The position numbers and the translations under genes were made by a program. From positions 9,672,001 to 9,736,000 of the forward strand of contig NC_135202.1 in the NCBI RefSeq assembly GCF_050948175.1: DNA of 64,000 bases, read 5' to 3'. The first letter of the stretch is position 1; each line of letters starts with the position of its first letter. Shown piece after piece: positions 51,682 through 64,000 of the stretch. Source of the stretch: Xylocopa sonorina (taxonomy: Eukaryota > Arthropoda > Insecta > Hymenoptera > Apidae). The notes beneath the pieces were generated by a model. That model saw only the letters and a list, made by a program, of their open reading frames with translations, did no database searches and was not told where the DNA came from.

Positions 51682-51704
51682 GCGTGGCAAAAACAATGCC
51701 ACGC
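51682..51704. repeat. Small perfect hairpin (8-bp arms, 7-base loop)
   Basis: GCGTGGCA, loop AAAACAA, then TGCCACGC. The arms are perfect and CG-rich. There is no surrounding extended stem of microRNA-precursor length that I can see. Confidence 0.5.
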
Positions 51705-54700
51705 CCATCTCGATTAGCGAAATGTCTGAAACTCGATAAGAGAAAGGAGAAAGAAGTCACGAGAGAAGTTGGGAACGGTGACTGTGACGAGGGATGAGCA
51801 ATATGGGGAAGAATTTGGGGAAGAATACAGGCTGCTTCGGAATGCATGAGTTCCGGAGAACCTCTGCGAACGTTTTAGGGAAAATGAAATTTTCATAAAA
51901 AAGTCGCGAGTAATTCTTGTCACTCTCGCTGTAAAATAACATTCCACAGTTAAATTTCTCAAAAAAACGCCTCTATTTTTTATTAAAATTATTTGTCACA
52001 ACGATTCTGTTTCTGAATCGCCCTGTACGAGCATCGTCGTAAATAGTAGACAAGAGGGTGCAACGCGTGTCTCCAAACAGCCGGACAGATCTACCCTCCC
52101 TCGACTTGGACCGCGATTTGTTTCGTCTCGTCGCGTCGATGTCAGAATCGATGTTCGTCTCTGTTCGAGCGCGTTCCCTTCTGTTTTCGCATCTTTTCAA
52201 GAGGAAACACTTCGACGCATAAGAATTTCGTATACGCCTGTGATCCGCTCGTGAGGATCTCGCGGAATGCGAGAACACTGCATAATTAAGTCAGTCGACG
52301 ATTTTGTTAAAGTAGAAGTCAAGCGAGCGCGTTCTTCACAGGCTCGTTTCGATTCTTGTCTGAGTCTGACTCGGTTTCTCTTCGTCTGAGTCTCCTCGTC
52401 TCGCACCTGGTGCGCCTGGAAGACCTCGCTGGGGCCACACGTTCCGGTAGCAAACAAATTCATGCGTCTTCCGGGGAACGTGCCTCGAGGATAGAGTTGA
52501 GAAGAGTTTTTGAAAATCGAAGAGCGCTGTTCTTTTCCCCGCAGTTCTCTTCAGAATTCCGTGACAGCGTAACGAGTTCGTTTCTCTCGCGTGTACATAC
52601 AGTCGGAGAGGAACGACGGGCGTGGAAATAAATTTCCCGGCCATTCATTGCTCGCTCTGGGTGCTTCCGTCGATTCGACGTGTTCCGTCCCACGAACTTC
52701 TGTTTTGCAGGCGGCCGCTTGTTTTCGTTCGCCCCGCCGTTAACTTGCTCGCGGTTTCACTCGCGAAGACTCGAACCGAACAAGCGTGCATAAAATCCAC
52801 CGTTTCCATACTGATAAAACAAGGACCTCCTTTGAACGCGTTTCTGCCTCTCGACCCTTTCTCTCCGCGAGACTGTACGATCACTGAACACGGTACCGCG
52901 TCGAAAACGCGTAAAATCTGACTGCTGGTCCGTTTCACTATTTTACGACGGCAAATAGACATCTTCCGTTTCGTGCTACGGAGAATTACGAGTATTACAC
53001 TGACGAGATTTAGTTGTACGTACTCATTTTCTATGATACCAACAAATTTTCTATTTTCTGTAACTAGATATTACTTGTCCAAGTATCTTGTTACCCAGAG
53101 TGTTTCAAACCTGAAATAAAACCATCTCTGGCTCGAGAAAAGCCAAACCAACTCTCTACCACCCGCAAACCCAACAAATTATCCCCTCTTCTCGTTCGTG
53201 GGTAGAAATTCTCGAAGGTTTGCCAGGTCCCAGCAGCGGCGACAGCCTAGCCGCATAAAATTCGCAGTCAGCCGACGTTCGCTTCGTCACCCGGTCGTTC
53301 GAACGCGATTTTAAAGCGGCGCTGTCGGTGCCTGGCCTCGTGATTTCCGCCGGGCGTAGTCATGAATATATTCAAGAGGGCGCGAATTTCGTTCCCTTCC
53401 CCTCTGTCAGGCTTCTCTGCACAGGGACGGCCGCGAGTTCGACGGAATCCCCTTGGCAGCCGCCAGTAAACAATTTACTTCAGCGTAAACGGATCGTTTA
53501 ATTTCGCGCGTATTCGAGCCGGCTCGAGCGTTCGTTCGCGCGCCCTTTCTAAATTTTTCAAATCAATTCCATCGTTGCGAGCTGGCCGATTTTTTTCACG
53601 AGCTCGACACCAACGAAAGATGGAACCAGACCGCCAGCCAACATCCGGTTCGTATTGAATATTCAGGATAGCCGGAAATTATTATTCTAGCTGTTAGCGC
53701 GAACGCGTTGGGCGTGTTTCACGGGCGTTCATTAATTTTCATTCTGACCGGCTCCGAACGCCGGAATTCGGGCCCCGTAATTGAACGCGCTTCAAGCGGG
53801 ATAGAATTTGAATCGCGTGAATTTTCGTTCGAGGGACTTTTTCGGGTAATCGAGGGGGATGGTTCTGGATTGGCCTCGAGTGCTTTGCTGGGTTATCGGG
53901 GCTTCCAGGAATTCGAATTAGTTCACTGAATCTTCGACGATTTCTCTGCTTCCTAATGCATCGATTCTCGAAGGGATAATTGATGAAAAGTATCGAGCAA
54001 CAGAGGAATTTGTGAGTTGGGAGTTTTGTCAAATTTTGTGTCATTTTTTCGTCACTGATTTGGCTGCTCAGAGTATTTTCAAATTCTTGCAGACTCGACT
54101 CGCGGAAAATTTGGAGCGTTCGAGGAAAAAGTTAACACCGTTGAGCATACCTACTCAGAATTGAGCTCTGGCTAAAGGAGCTGTCTTGTTGTTAGCGAAC
54201 TGGGTCAGAATGGGCGGGAATAAGAACTACGAAGAACAATAGCCGTCTGGTCGAAGAACATTCTTGTCGCACGGTGGACACGCCTTTCTGCATCTCTCTT
54301 GCAGAGTAACTATGAGACGACGTCTCGAATCGTCATCGTTTCTTTGCAGCACTCTTCAAGACAGAGAACTGCGACGCTTGAAGATAAGAAATTAATCGAT
54401 GAGAAAAAATATACAACACAAAAATAGAAATTACTCTTCTTCTCGAAACTATGCGATCGTTAATAGGAAAGAAGTGCAGGGCGACTGAGAAAGAAACAGA
54501 GCTTCGTAGGAAATTAAATTTACAATTTCACTGTCTAAACGTCCTCTTTTGTTGGATAAAAGCTGCCAGTCCATAATAGGCTGGCATGTCAACAGCTCGC
54601 TCGAGGTTTTCTATAGAATCTTTGCCCTGGAATGTGACGTCGTCCCTTGTAAACGATGTCACGCCACGGGTCTCGCTCCCTTTACCCTTGCTCCTCCTCC

Positions 54701-57700
54701 TTTTCACCCCTTGCTATTTGGGGTCCCTGAAATTTCAGGGAGATTAATACTTTTCCTTTCTGTCGACGATAATCGAATTATTACCGTGCATGCCTTTTGT
54801 CTTTCATCTATATTGATAATAATTCATGTTGCAAATTATCCTCTCGCGTAGCCGTTCCAATTAAACGAGGAGGAATAGTCTCAATCGAACAAACATTGCT
54901 CATTATCGTTACCATTAAATCATGGAACGTGTCAGTCTGACGGAATACCGAACAAATTTAAAACAAATTGCTGACGCGCGCCCAGCCAAGTCGTTATTAC
55001 TTGTTCCTCATAAACGCAGAGCGGCGGTGTTTACGAATTTTCCTGACGATTATTGCTGGATTAATTTAATGGGAGACGCGCACGCGGTTCCTCCGATAAT
55101 TACACGAGAACGAGCAGCGGTGAATTTTAAGCGCGACAAATTTAATTACGCGACCAAGTTGTCTCCCTTCGCCCTTGTACATTCGACTTTCGATCGCATT
55201 TCTGTTAAAACTGTTTGGTTAAAGTTAACGAATGAAACTTTGATTAGAATCTGTCTTCGACGTATAGTCCCACCAACAGTTTCCGTCGCTCTATTTCGTA
55301 AATTAGCGTCTCGAGTAATAATTAGATTGCAATTTCGCGCTGGGTAGTTCTACAGACTCTTCGAATTTCTTGTTGCCTCTAATTATCCATTCCTCGAGCA
55401 AAATTTATATTAATTAGACAACACTGTTACATATTACACTTACCTACTGTTCACAATTATGTTCCCGAAAACGGAAACCTTAATAAATCAAATCCTCGAG
55501 TCCCTCATCCATCATCGCGTACTTACATCCTTCCATTATTCTTAGTTACCAAATTATCCGCTTCTCAAGTGGTATAGATCGCGTAGAGTCAGCCGAGAAC
55601 AAAACAGTCACGTTTCACTTACCCTGGTCGAGCTGAGCTCACCGTGAACGTCTACATTTCATTCACCCCCCTTGGTCGACTCTAAAAATGTCGTCTGTGA
55701 AAAGTCGATCGAACACCGTGCTCGTTCGAGGAACAATCGCGCAATTGTCCTCGCGCGATGGTAACACGTGTACCCAGTCGAAAATGGTGTCCGTGGTGTG
55801 CGCTCAATGACAGATAAAGCACGGGGATGGTCCGCGTCAGCCGCAGCCGTCGCGCGTGTTTACGCGAGCACGCGGATCGGCTCGTTATTTCGCTTAGGGT
55901 AACGAATAGTTGATACTCCAGCCGCAGAGTGGTTGTGCCAGTTTTACTGCGAGCCAGAATCGAGAGACGAAAGAATGACTCGCGAAACGCGGGGGCACCG
56001 CCATTAAATCGTAATGACCCAACCCCCTCGTCGAACGGGGGTTGGCGGAAAGAAGTTTATGGCGTCGTTCCGACCATCGTCGAATCTCCGTCGCGTTCTC
56101 GGGACCACGGAGATTAACCGGGTCCCGTGTATCATTACCATACCGTTACGGGCTATTTTACTTTCGGATAGTTCGCTGAAAGTGGTTTTAAGAGTGGCTG
56201 CGGGGAAATCTGCCGGCGAGATGTGTATTTAGGGGTTGCGGCCGGTTAGAGAGTTTGAAAAGTGAAAGAGAGCGACCTTTTATGGTCATTGTTGAGGACA
56301 TTTTATGCGCTCGGTTATTCTATACACCTAGACAGTTTTACGGCCATTTATATCGTCCCACGGTATGTGCCATAAATTAGTTAACGGAGCTGACGCAGTT
56401 CAAGTTTATAATTAAATACACTAGCTCAAAATATAAACTACCTTATATCTCAAAAATAAACACTCACGAAGATACCTTTTATGTTGAAGTTCCAGTGACT
56501 TCGCAACAATTTCGTTAGAGGAACCTCAGTTTCTCCAGGAGGGATGAAAACGAAAAACATAACGATCCTTTCTATTCCACCTTCTCTTAATCCAAAGGAT
56601 CACCTCGACAACCCAATGACCAGCTCAATGAAAACACAGTTGCGTCTCTATCCTTGGGCTACTCCACCCTCTCGTGATCGTCGTGGATCATTGGTTCCCT
56701 CGAAGTGGAGAACGAGTCGGTCCATCTGGCGCTGCGACGTCCAGCGGGGTTAGGAACCGCGCGACACATTCAGGAAACAGTCGAAAGGGCGAAATATGGA
56801 AATGAGATCCGGGGAATAGAGAGCCAGACGGTGGCTGACGATTCAGCCTTAAAACGAGGGCTCAGATTAGCGGGGCTGGCCGGAGTGGCTGAGTACAGAT
56901 AAAGTGATTACTTTCGCTGGCCCGCGGTCTCATTCGGGATCCTTTCTTTTAATTTAGCCCAGCCCTTTTAGGGGCGCGATGGATAGTGAAAGAGGGGTTG
57001 GAAGGTGGGGAAAATACATCCCTCTTCTCAGCCCTGCTGAGAAGCGCTGCTCCGTGACGCCGATAAAATTAAGCCGAGCCAGAGATTTATGTGGCGAGAG
57101 GAGGCCATCGTTTCCCTGCCCACGCACTCATTGTCCGTTTTTCTACGATTCTGAACGTCCATTAAAAAAGGGAAAAACCATAAGCGCGCACTGGATGACG
57201 CGAGAGTGAAACAGACAACGATGTCAGTTGGACGAGTTTTACACCGTGTCGGAGTGTTAGTTTACTTAATTAACTCCCGCGTCCGGGTTGAGTATTTTTG
57301 TTACAAATTAGATCCGCTGATTCTGAATTTAATCAAGTCTAATTAACGCGCGGAACTCGGTCGAGAGTAAATATGGCCGTCTAACGCGAGAGCGCCCCTC
57401 TCTACCAATACCCTCCCACTTAGCTCTGATTAAAAACCGGTTCGGTTCGTTTTATCTGCCAACAATTATTCACGGATTTACTCTACGCCGTGTTTCGATT
57501 AAGCTGGCTGTGGTTGACGACCGCGAGCGAATCTTCTCTCGCGTAACAAACACGTAGTCAGTTTTATGTTAGTTTTTGGTAATGAAGTCGGATAGATGTT
57601 TGACCATCTTATAGAGTGACTAACAAAAAAAAGCGAAACATACATTTCGAGTTTGTTCATTCGATTAGAAGCCTTGGAACACCCCGTATCATTTCACAGG

Positions 57701-60700
57701 CCAATTACGATCTGTCCATCGCAGAACGATGACCTGTTCAGGGAACATCTCGACTCTGAAAACTATCGAAGCGATTTTGTTCCTAAACTCGAGCGTACCG
57801 TTCGCTCAGGGATCAATCGAGGATGGTAACTTCGTTAATCGGTTTCCAAACGCGCTATCTCGAATTACCCCGCGATCTCCTATCCGTTTACGCGTTGGGG
57901 GCTGCTTGTAACTAGCATAACGGCGAGTTTACGCCGATCCGGCATTGTTCCCTGGACTCGATATTGGGTAACGTGATATCACGCATACGCCTGCGATTCT
58001 ATCCGTTCTTCGTTAATGCTGCTGGGTATTAATGTTACCTGGATGCGCGCAGAGGTAGGTTAGTCCACGATGATTTTCGTTAATGTTACGCGCTGGGATT
58101 CGATGACGTCGATTCTGCGGCTCGATCGTGGGGTTCCACTTGTATCGATCGTGAATGCGACCAACAAGGAGCGTATCGCGTTGCCGTTCGTATTTGTCCA
58201 CCGATACAACGCTATCGGTTCGATTGCTAATGTAACTGTCGAACGTTCGCCTTACATATAAAACATACTTCACGCTCGAAGGTCTGCGAATTATCGTGAA
58301 GTCCCGTAGCAGTTTGCCAACCAACGTCTTCGTTCGCCGTTTCGAAGTCGCGAGGCTGCAGACGGTAAATTCCTTGTCGCGCGTGTGCGATTATTGGTAC
58401 AAGGTAGACGCTATTTGCGACGCGGTGTTCGAGATGATGCACGGGTTCCTTGGCGAGGATTTATGAAGCAATACAGCGGCTGGCGTTGACCCAATCGGCC
58501 AACAACCAGCTCCACCCGGCACACGGAATAAACAAATAAGGAACGAGGACCGCACTTTTGAATTCGCTCCTCGTCGCGTCGAAACGAGTAATTTCCGGCC
58601 TGCCTGTCGGCTCGCGGAAAATCTATGTCCCCCGCGCCACTCGCAGCTTCTCACGGTTTTCTTTCCGTGGCTCGTAACGCGATCCGTCTCGCCTGCTTCA
58701 CGGGAATAACCGCCATGCTGAGCGAAGACGTGATCGCGAGGACGACTTAGCCACCCCCTGGATTTCGGCCAGATACGGATCCAGATACCTTCTCGCTTCC
58801 TTTTTGCCCCTCGTTCGAAATGAGAGGCTGCGAGAGAAGACAGCAATGAGTGCGATCGTCGATTGGACGTTGGTCTCGCTTCACCAGGGATCGGGGATCA
58901 AAAGAGTAACACGAGGAGCAACGCGAGTTAGAACGCAAGCAGTGCGAACCTACATATGGTCAGGCAATCCCCCACGTTTGATGCGAACGCAAAAAAATTA
59001 CTACCCGTCTAACCATTAAATGTAGATTCTCGTTAACCAGAGCCAATTTCACGCCAAGAAACGTTATCAGTGGCTGTATAGCCGTATCTACCGATCAATA
59101 TTAACGCGTTAATTAACGTCAGCCGGAACCAACGCCTCGCTCCAAGAGATCGGTTAATCTGGAACCTAAGCAACCCCCTAAAATATTCATTCGACATAAC
59201 TGGAGTAACCAACCATTGGTTCTCCATAGATCGATACTTTCTCTTACTCTTCTGTTTCACCTTCTTCGTCTTTACATAATTTTTTGCACTTGAAACTTGG
59301 ACTGATCTCTCGCACTTGTTTGCACGGAAGCCTCCAGGTGCTCGAGCTTGTTAATCATCGCGGGTGAAACGCACGGTGCCTCAGCCAGCCTTCTCGTTTC
59401 CTGACGCAAGTTGGCACGAGGGTCGCATAAGTTCCGATAACTTTCTGTAAGAACGCTCGTGCACGGCAAACGTAAAACATAGATGGCTACAAATGGCCCC
59501 GAATGTCGTCCCAACCGGTGGAGGAGTTTACGCTCGACGCGATTTTACAGCTGTGTCCACGAATTAATTTTTCTTTCCGGTCCTTTCCCCTTCCCCTTCG
59601 TCTTTTTTCCCTCGCGGAACCCACTTCCGTTCGACGTCGAGACGAAGTGGATCGTATAACTTCGCCCAGGGTGGGCGAAAGAGCGTCTCGCTTTACGGCG
59701 TCGATCCGAATCGATCCGGTCTCCCTGCGTTTTTTTCCTGCTCCCTGCGAGCGGCTGAGATGATTCGATCGAATATCCCGATACGACCTCGGCCCCGTAA
59801 ATTTTTTATTCGGAATTTCATTAGGACGACTTTTACTGAGGAATATGCTCCGTTTATTGGGAATCGTTTCTTTGAGACAGAGATCACGAGATTGGTTAGT
59901 TGTGTTTCCTCGCTTCCGTTCCTTTTTACCCGATGTTTCTTTCAGTCGATGCTAAGGACTCTGCTGGACGGCTGCGATAAATTGCTCGCCACGATCCTGG
60001 TATCCAGACTGGTATCCGTGTGCCCCTCTTTCATCGTTACTATCGTGTATTGGTATCGTTGTACGATTAGATTTGTAATCCAGCTTAGACGACACGAATC
60101 AATTTTCCTCTGCTGATTCGATTATGTCACGTCACTGTACATGAGAATTCCGCTTACGAGGACCTGTTATCCTTCCACGATCGCGCGCGTATTGACGTGG
60201 CGGTTAATCAAAGCGGTCCACGGCGCATTCTGCCTCGCAGCACCGCGATTATGCCACCGTTTCGATAATTACTGTCTTAGCTTCCATCGCTGCTGATTAT
60301 CCGAATATTATGTTACGTTATATTGGATTATTTTAGACGCCATATTTTTATTGAATGTCCTCAGTGATCGTATGGCTCTCGTAGAGTACAGACGTCCTTC
60401 GAAGCCTAGATAATGTACACTTTCGTTGCAACAAATCGAAGTTTCATGTCAGGCACTCATTTCTGATACATTGTTTCGATGCGTGTCGCGAACGCCTTCG
60501 AAGTGTATGTAATAAGTTGACTAATTAACGATTTCGTTCCCTCCACCTCTCTCTCTCTCTCGTTCTATCAATAATTAAACTCGCGATTCGTACCCTGATA
60601 ATTGTCGTCGCCGCTGTTGCTGCACTGTGACTGATGCGCTGTTCGTTATCTTCATTTCGACGGGCTGAATTATTCATAAAACCTGCCGTATTAAATATTC

Positions 60701-60948
60701 ATGTTCGTTCGGCGCACGATTTATTCCCTCCCACCGTCTGATTCTACCCCCATCTCGTTCATTTTTAACGAGTCCCAGAGCCCGGTTATGTTTATTTTCG
60801 GGAGGGACAATTTTCAACAACCGGAGGGCCACTGTTTCCGGCTGATTTAACGCGCAAATATTTGCGAGCGGCGCAACGTTAATCGAGGAACGCTCATTGA
60901 TTTACCTTACTTCCGAAATTAAAGGATTATTCGATATAACCTGATAAG

Positions 60949-61280
60949 TGGTTATTAAAAAAGATTCGCAAATATTGCATCGATACACACCGCTTAAAAA
61001 TACCGTCGACCTTAAAGCAAAAGTGGAAGACATAAAAGACGAACCGACGCTCGGTTCTCTCGCGCAATTTTTGGACGAATACTACAACACTCTGATCGAA
61101 TTTCACAGCTGCGAGTGTTTCATATCGAAATGGATGGAAAATGGACGTTGTCAGGTTTCCTCAGTACCTCCTTGCGAGCACTCATTGTATATTCAATGGA
61201 ACCCCGTGCAAGAGGGTAACTCTGGAGGTGAATTTCAGATTAGCCTGGAACCTAGAGATATTTATTATTCATTATCCTGA
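60949..61280 (+). CDS. Candidate coding exon of an unidentified gene
   Basis: One frame stays open from 60948 to a stop at 61280 and reads like a folded protein rather than noise. It has mixed charged and hydrophobic residues (VDLKAKVEDIKDEPTLGSLA, QFLDEYYNTLIEFHS) followed by a cysteine pattern CECFISKWMENGRC. That pattern suggests an extracellular or disulfide-bonded domain. A donor-like CAG|GTTTCC occurs after GRCQ (61155), and a stronger GTAACT at about 61217. No good polypyrimidine acceptor precedes the frame, which counts against it. I do not recognise the family. It could be an exon, an exon of a diverged pseudogene, or chance. No other convincing exon of such a gene was found upstream. 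Confidence 0.35.
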
Positions 61281-61310
61281 TACATTTTCCTCTGCTTAAG
61301 CGCAGGGCGA

Positions 61311-61650
61311 AGTATTTTTAATCGACGCCCAGTTTTTGCAACCGCCACCCCTTCGCGATCGATTCGCGTGGATGCTTTCGAGTTTGCTGGTCGACGCTGG
61401 CGACCAATCTGAATGCCAGCCGCTCGTGGTATCCCGGCGTCGTGATGCCACAGTTATTGCATTACTGGGAACGAGCATTCCTCGGTTTGCGCGGCGCAAC
61501 GTCAGAGGGTGGTGACAGCTACCCGTTCGACCGGATCCAGATGGTTTTCCCGCTAAATAGAAGCGGTGGATCCGGTGGTTCGATGAAAACGTTCTTACCT
61601 TGGTTAACCGCGTTGACTCGATCCCATAACTCGCGTATGTTAGTGGCAAG
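61311..61650 (+). CDS. Candidate second exon next to the 60.95-61.28 kb frame
   Basis: After a plausible acceptor TTAAGCGCAG (61297-61306) two frames are open. One gives GEVFLIDAQFLQPPPLRDRF. The other, one base offset, gives CNRHPFAIDSRGCF and later WYPGVVMPQLLHYWERAFLG and YPFDRIQMVFPLN, ending at a strong GTATGT donor near 61636. Neither joins the upstream exon with certainty and no family is recognised. The second frame looks more protein-like. Treat as tentative. Confidence 0.22.
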
Positions 61651-63836
61651 TACTGTGTGGCAAGAAACCCTGCGGTGCGATTATCGTTTCTCGAATGTTG
61701 CTAACTAACTAACTAACTAAACGATGCGAATTAACAACAGGAAATTTGCCGTCCGTTCGGATCGCTCGAATTTGCTTCTGCCGGGAAAGGGTCGAAAGGC
61801 GAGGGGGTGAATAATGGAAAGGGCGTTTCCGTGGTGATTTATAGCTCGCGGTGGATCTATGGGGTTGCTGAGAAACGTTAGCTTGGAAATATTGGCAACT
61901 CCGCGGCGATAGATCATCGTAACTGGACCACGCGGTCGTCCCTTGCATACTGAGTCGCGGTCCCTCGCAAAGTGATTTGCATCGCGTTGGTTCGTAGGCT
62001 CGTGTTTCGCGAGGCTCCTCGCTGCCACGGCAACGTGACGCTTTATTTTTTTTTTTTATCGCGTATACCGTGTTTTTTATGGTCTCGTTCAATCTTCGCA
62101 AAAGAATAGGGTACGCGACGTTCTTGATTAGAAAAAATTGTTCGAAGACGACGGTAGCACTTTACGACCGGCTCGTTCTCCAATTTTCTCCCCCTTTTCG
62201 ACTGCGAGGCTTGAAACGTCCTTTTAATTTTTCCCATCGCAAGCGTTGGACAATTTCTGGCTTTGTAGAGGGTCGAATTATCACATCGCGCCACGTTGGG
62301 TGAAATTCGCGCAAAGTAAAGCGAGCAGACTGTAACTGAAGATCAAGGGGGACCATCGAACGCGATTATCCACATTAGACGGAGGACCGCTCGTGGGAGA
62401 CTGTTAACACCTGGATAAAATGGGTCGTTCTGGCAATTAGAAGGAAGTTGCGAGTCGCACGATCGCCGTCCGCTCCATCCCGCCCAGTCGATTTACGAGC
62501 AGGCATTGGCGAACAAATGCGAGCACTCGAGGCGATCCTCGAGTTCGACTATCGAAATAAATTGCACTGGGAAATTAGAGAAGAGCCAACAAGAGTCTAG
62601 TTGGAGGTGGTACGGACAAGACGAAGCGTGCACGTTCTGACCGAGGAAGAGAATGACCCTTTGGATTATAGGGTCCACCTATCTCTTAGTCTAACCACTC
62701 GGAAGCCTTGGTGGATCGACGAAGGAAGAGAGGAGCGTTTAATACCTGCCATACGAATCTAATGGAGCTTGAAATGTACAAATGCAAAAAGCAGTTGAAA
62801 TTGAACAAAACCAGAGACAAAGTACAAATATCAAGAACTACCCCTACAGCTGCACTCGTAGATCCTCGATTCACCAACTCGAACGTTCAATTCTCGAGTT
62901 ACGTTCCTTCATTTCCTGCTTAATCACTCCTCCAGCATCCACTCAACTATCGCCAATCTATTGCCCAAAAGTTCCGCCACAATTCCCGCAACAATAACCC
63001 CCTCGAAAATGTCCAACGGATCTTCCGCGTCAAATGCAGCTGCACAGTCGGCTACTCGGAATGACAGAATCCAGTGAGAGTCCCAACGAGGAGAGGGCTC
63101 GGCTGCGTCGAGGAAACGAGGAAGAAACGCGGGGTTGCGTGAGCGTAGAGGCGAGCGAGAAGAGAGTAACCGTTGCTGGGCGAATGGGGCAAGGGGGTTG
63201 GACGAAACAGACAGGCGGCAGGCATGTAGACAGCGTTACATATTACGAAGGAGATTCGTACATACGTAGAGCTGGGGTTTGTGTATCCATGGATAACGAG
63301 CTTCCTCTCTTGCCCGGCTGCCTGTTACCGCTAATGAGCTACCCGTTCTGTTTTCTGTTCAGCTCTGAAGCCCAGAAAGGTCTCGTCCGCCTCGAGCTCC
63401 GCTGAGAAACCGACCCGTCTTTATATCGGGGCCCGTTGAAAAGCGAATTCGAACCGGCCACGCGCGAACACCGCTGGTTGCACGCTCGTCCCCATCATCG
63501 TCTGCCGTTCCCATTATGCTGTCTCGTTAACGCGTGTGCGTGCGAGCCGCAGACACCACCTTTTGTCAGCGAGTCGACAGCCGCGTTGCGGAGGAATCAG
63601 CCTTGGCTGTGGCTGATGATCATCAATACCCACCCTCTTTCTCCTTTTTTCTCGAAGCTTTCATCGAGTCGTCGTTTTGTTCTTAATTTGTCCTCGTTCG
63701 ATCTTGCAAGTTAGTGGATCGCGAGGGTGTTAGCGACGCTTGTCCCGTGGTTGGGCGAGGGGGTTTCTCGAAGGGGTGAGACGGTTTTTCAGTTAAGCGA
63801 TCGATCGTTCGTTGCGTGCAATGGCGGAAATAGGTA
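61651..63836. other. No recognised gene; includes a short CTAA tandem repeat
   Basis: A (CTAA)n run of five copies lies at 61701-61720 and a T-run at 62045-62058. Overlapping open frames on both strands between 62.0 and 63.7 kb show no recognisable protein. I see no RNA gene. Confidence 0.4.
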
Positions 63837-63995
63837 TTGAATCTGCTAATTTAACTTGCTAATTTCGCTTAATTAGGCTGGTAATTTAATTTGCTAATTT
63901 TCCGTAATCAATTAGCCAGTTTAATTTGCCAACACCCTACGATCAGTTTGCTAATTCAATTTGCTAACGTCCCGCGATTAGTTTATTAATTCCGC
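63837..63995. repeat. Degenerate tandem repeat of about 36 bp (TTTGCTAATT units)
   Basis: Roughly four to five copies of a unit close to GTTTGCTAATTTAATTTGCT-AATTTCCCGCGATTA are arranged head to tail and run to the right window edge. Each unit contains two TTGCTAATT words and ends in a GATTA or AATTA word. Copies are diverged in length and sequence. It may continue beyond the window. Confidence 0.6.
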
Positions 63996-64000
63996 CGTGA

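Larger units (their letters stand above)
40771..60948. other. No recognised gene; long non-coding stretch
   Basis: About 20 kb without a supportable exon. GA/CT microsatellites lie at 41592-41610, 43507-43527, 43772-43790, 44690-44704 and 60547-60561. T-rich tracts occur at 45361-45550. A hairpin is at 51682-51704. A possible repeat tail lies at about 57600-57680. Long open frames at 42914-43696 (minus, 260 codons, crossing a microsatellite) and 45325-45897 (plus, 190 codons, T-rich) have low-complexity character and I regard them as fortuitous. Confidence 0.4.

Noticed and set aside
54922..55347. 141-codon plus-strand open frame
   Set aside because: It looks somewhat protein-like but has no recognisable motif, no splice context and TAATTA-rich codons; evidence was too thin to list.

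Overview
The window is eukaryotic nuclear DNA, most likely from a hymenopteran insect. I suspect a bee, but this rests on general character (short introns, CpG-rich intergenic DNA, protein similarity recalled from memory) and not on a species-level match. Only the first third is clearly genic.

Positions 1-461 (minus strand) hold the first exons of a VPS13B-type bridge-like lipid-transfer protein, whose gene continues off the left edge. Positions 462-1397 form a short AT-rich spacer that probably carries the promoters of two divergent genes. Positions 1398-21179 (plus strand) hold one complete gene for an axonemal outer-arm dynein heavy chain of the DNAH5/DNAH8 type. I could assemble it by hand as 65 exons that keep frame throughout, giving 13,785 coding nucleotides and 4,594 residues. 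All four nucleotide-binding P-loops, the stalk with its microtubule-binding region and the C-terminal end are present. Nearly all introns are about 60-160 bases; three appear to use GC-AG borders. One larger intron (3083-4032) carries a foldback repeat of about 680 bases.

Positions 21180-64000 are a different kind of DNA: visibly richer in G+C and CpG, with scattered TAATTA-type words, GA/CT microsatellites, degenerate tandem repeats and small perfect palindromes. I found no RNA gene and no gene I could recognise. One stretch at 60949-61280 (perhaps with 61281-61650) looks protein-like and may be one or two exons of an unidentified gene. The rest reads as intergenic or long-intron sequence. 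Long open frames there overlap in several frames on both strands and look fortuitous.

The dynein and VPS13B assignments rest on extensive recalled family similarity. The features in the right-hand two thirds are pattern observations with modest confidence. No bacterial, viral or CRISPR system was seen.
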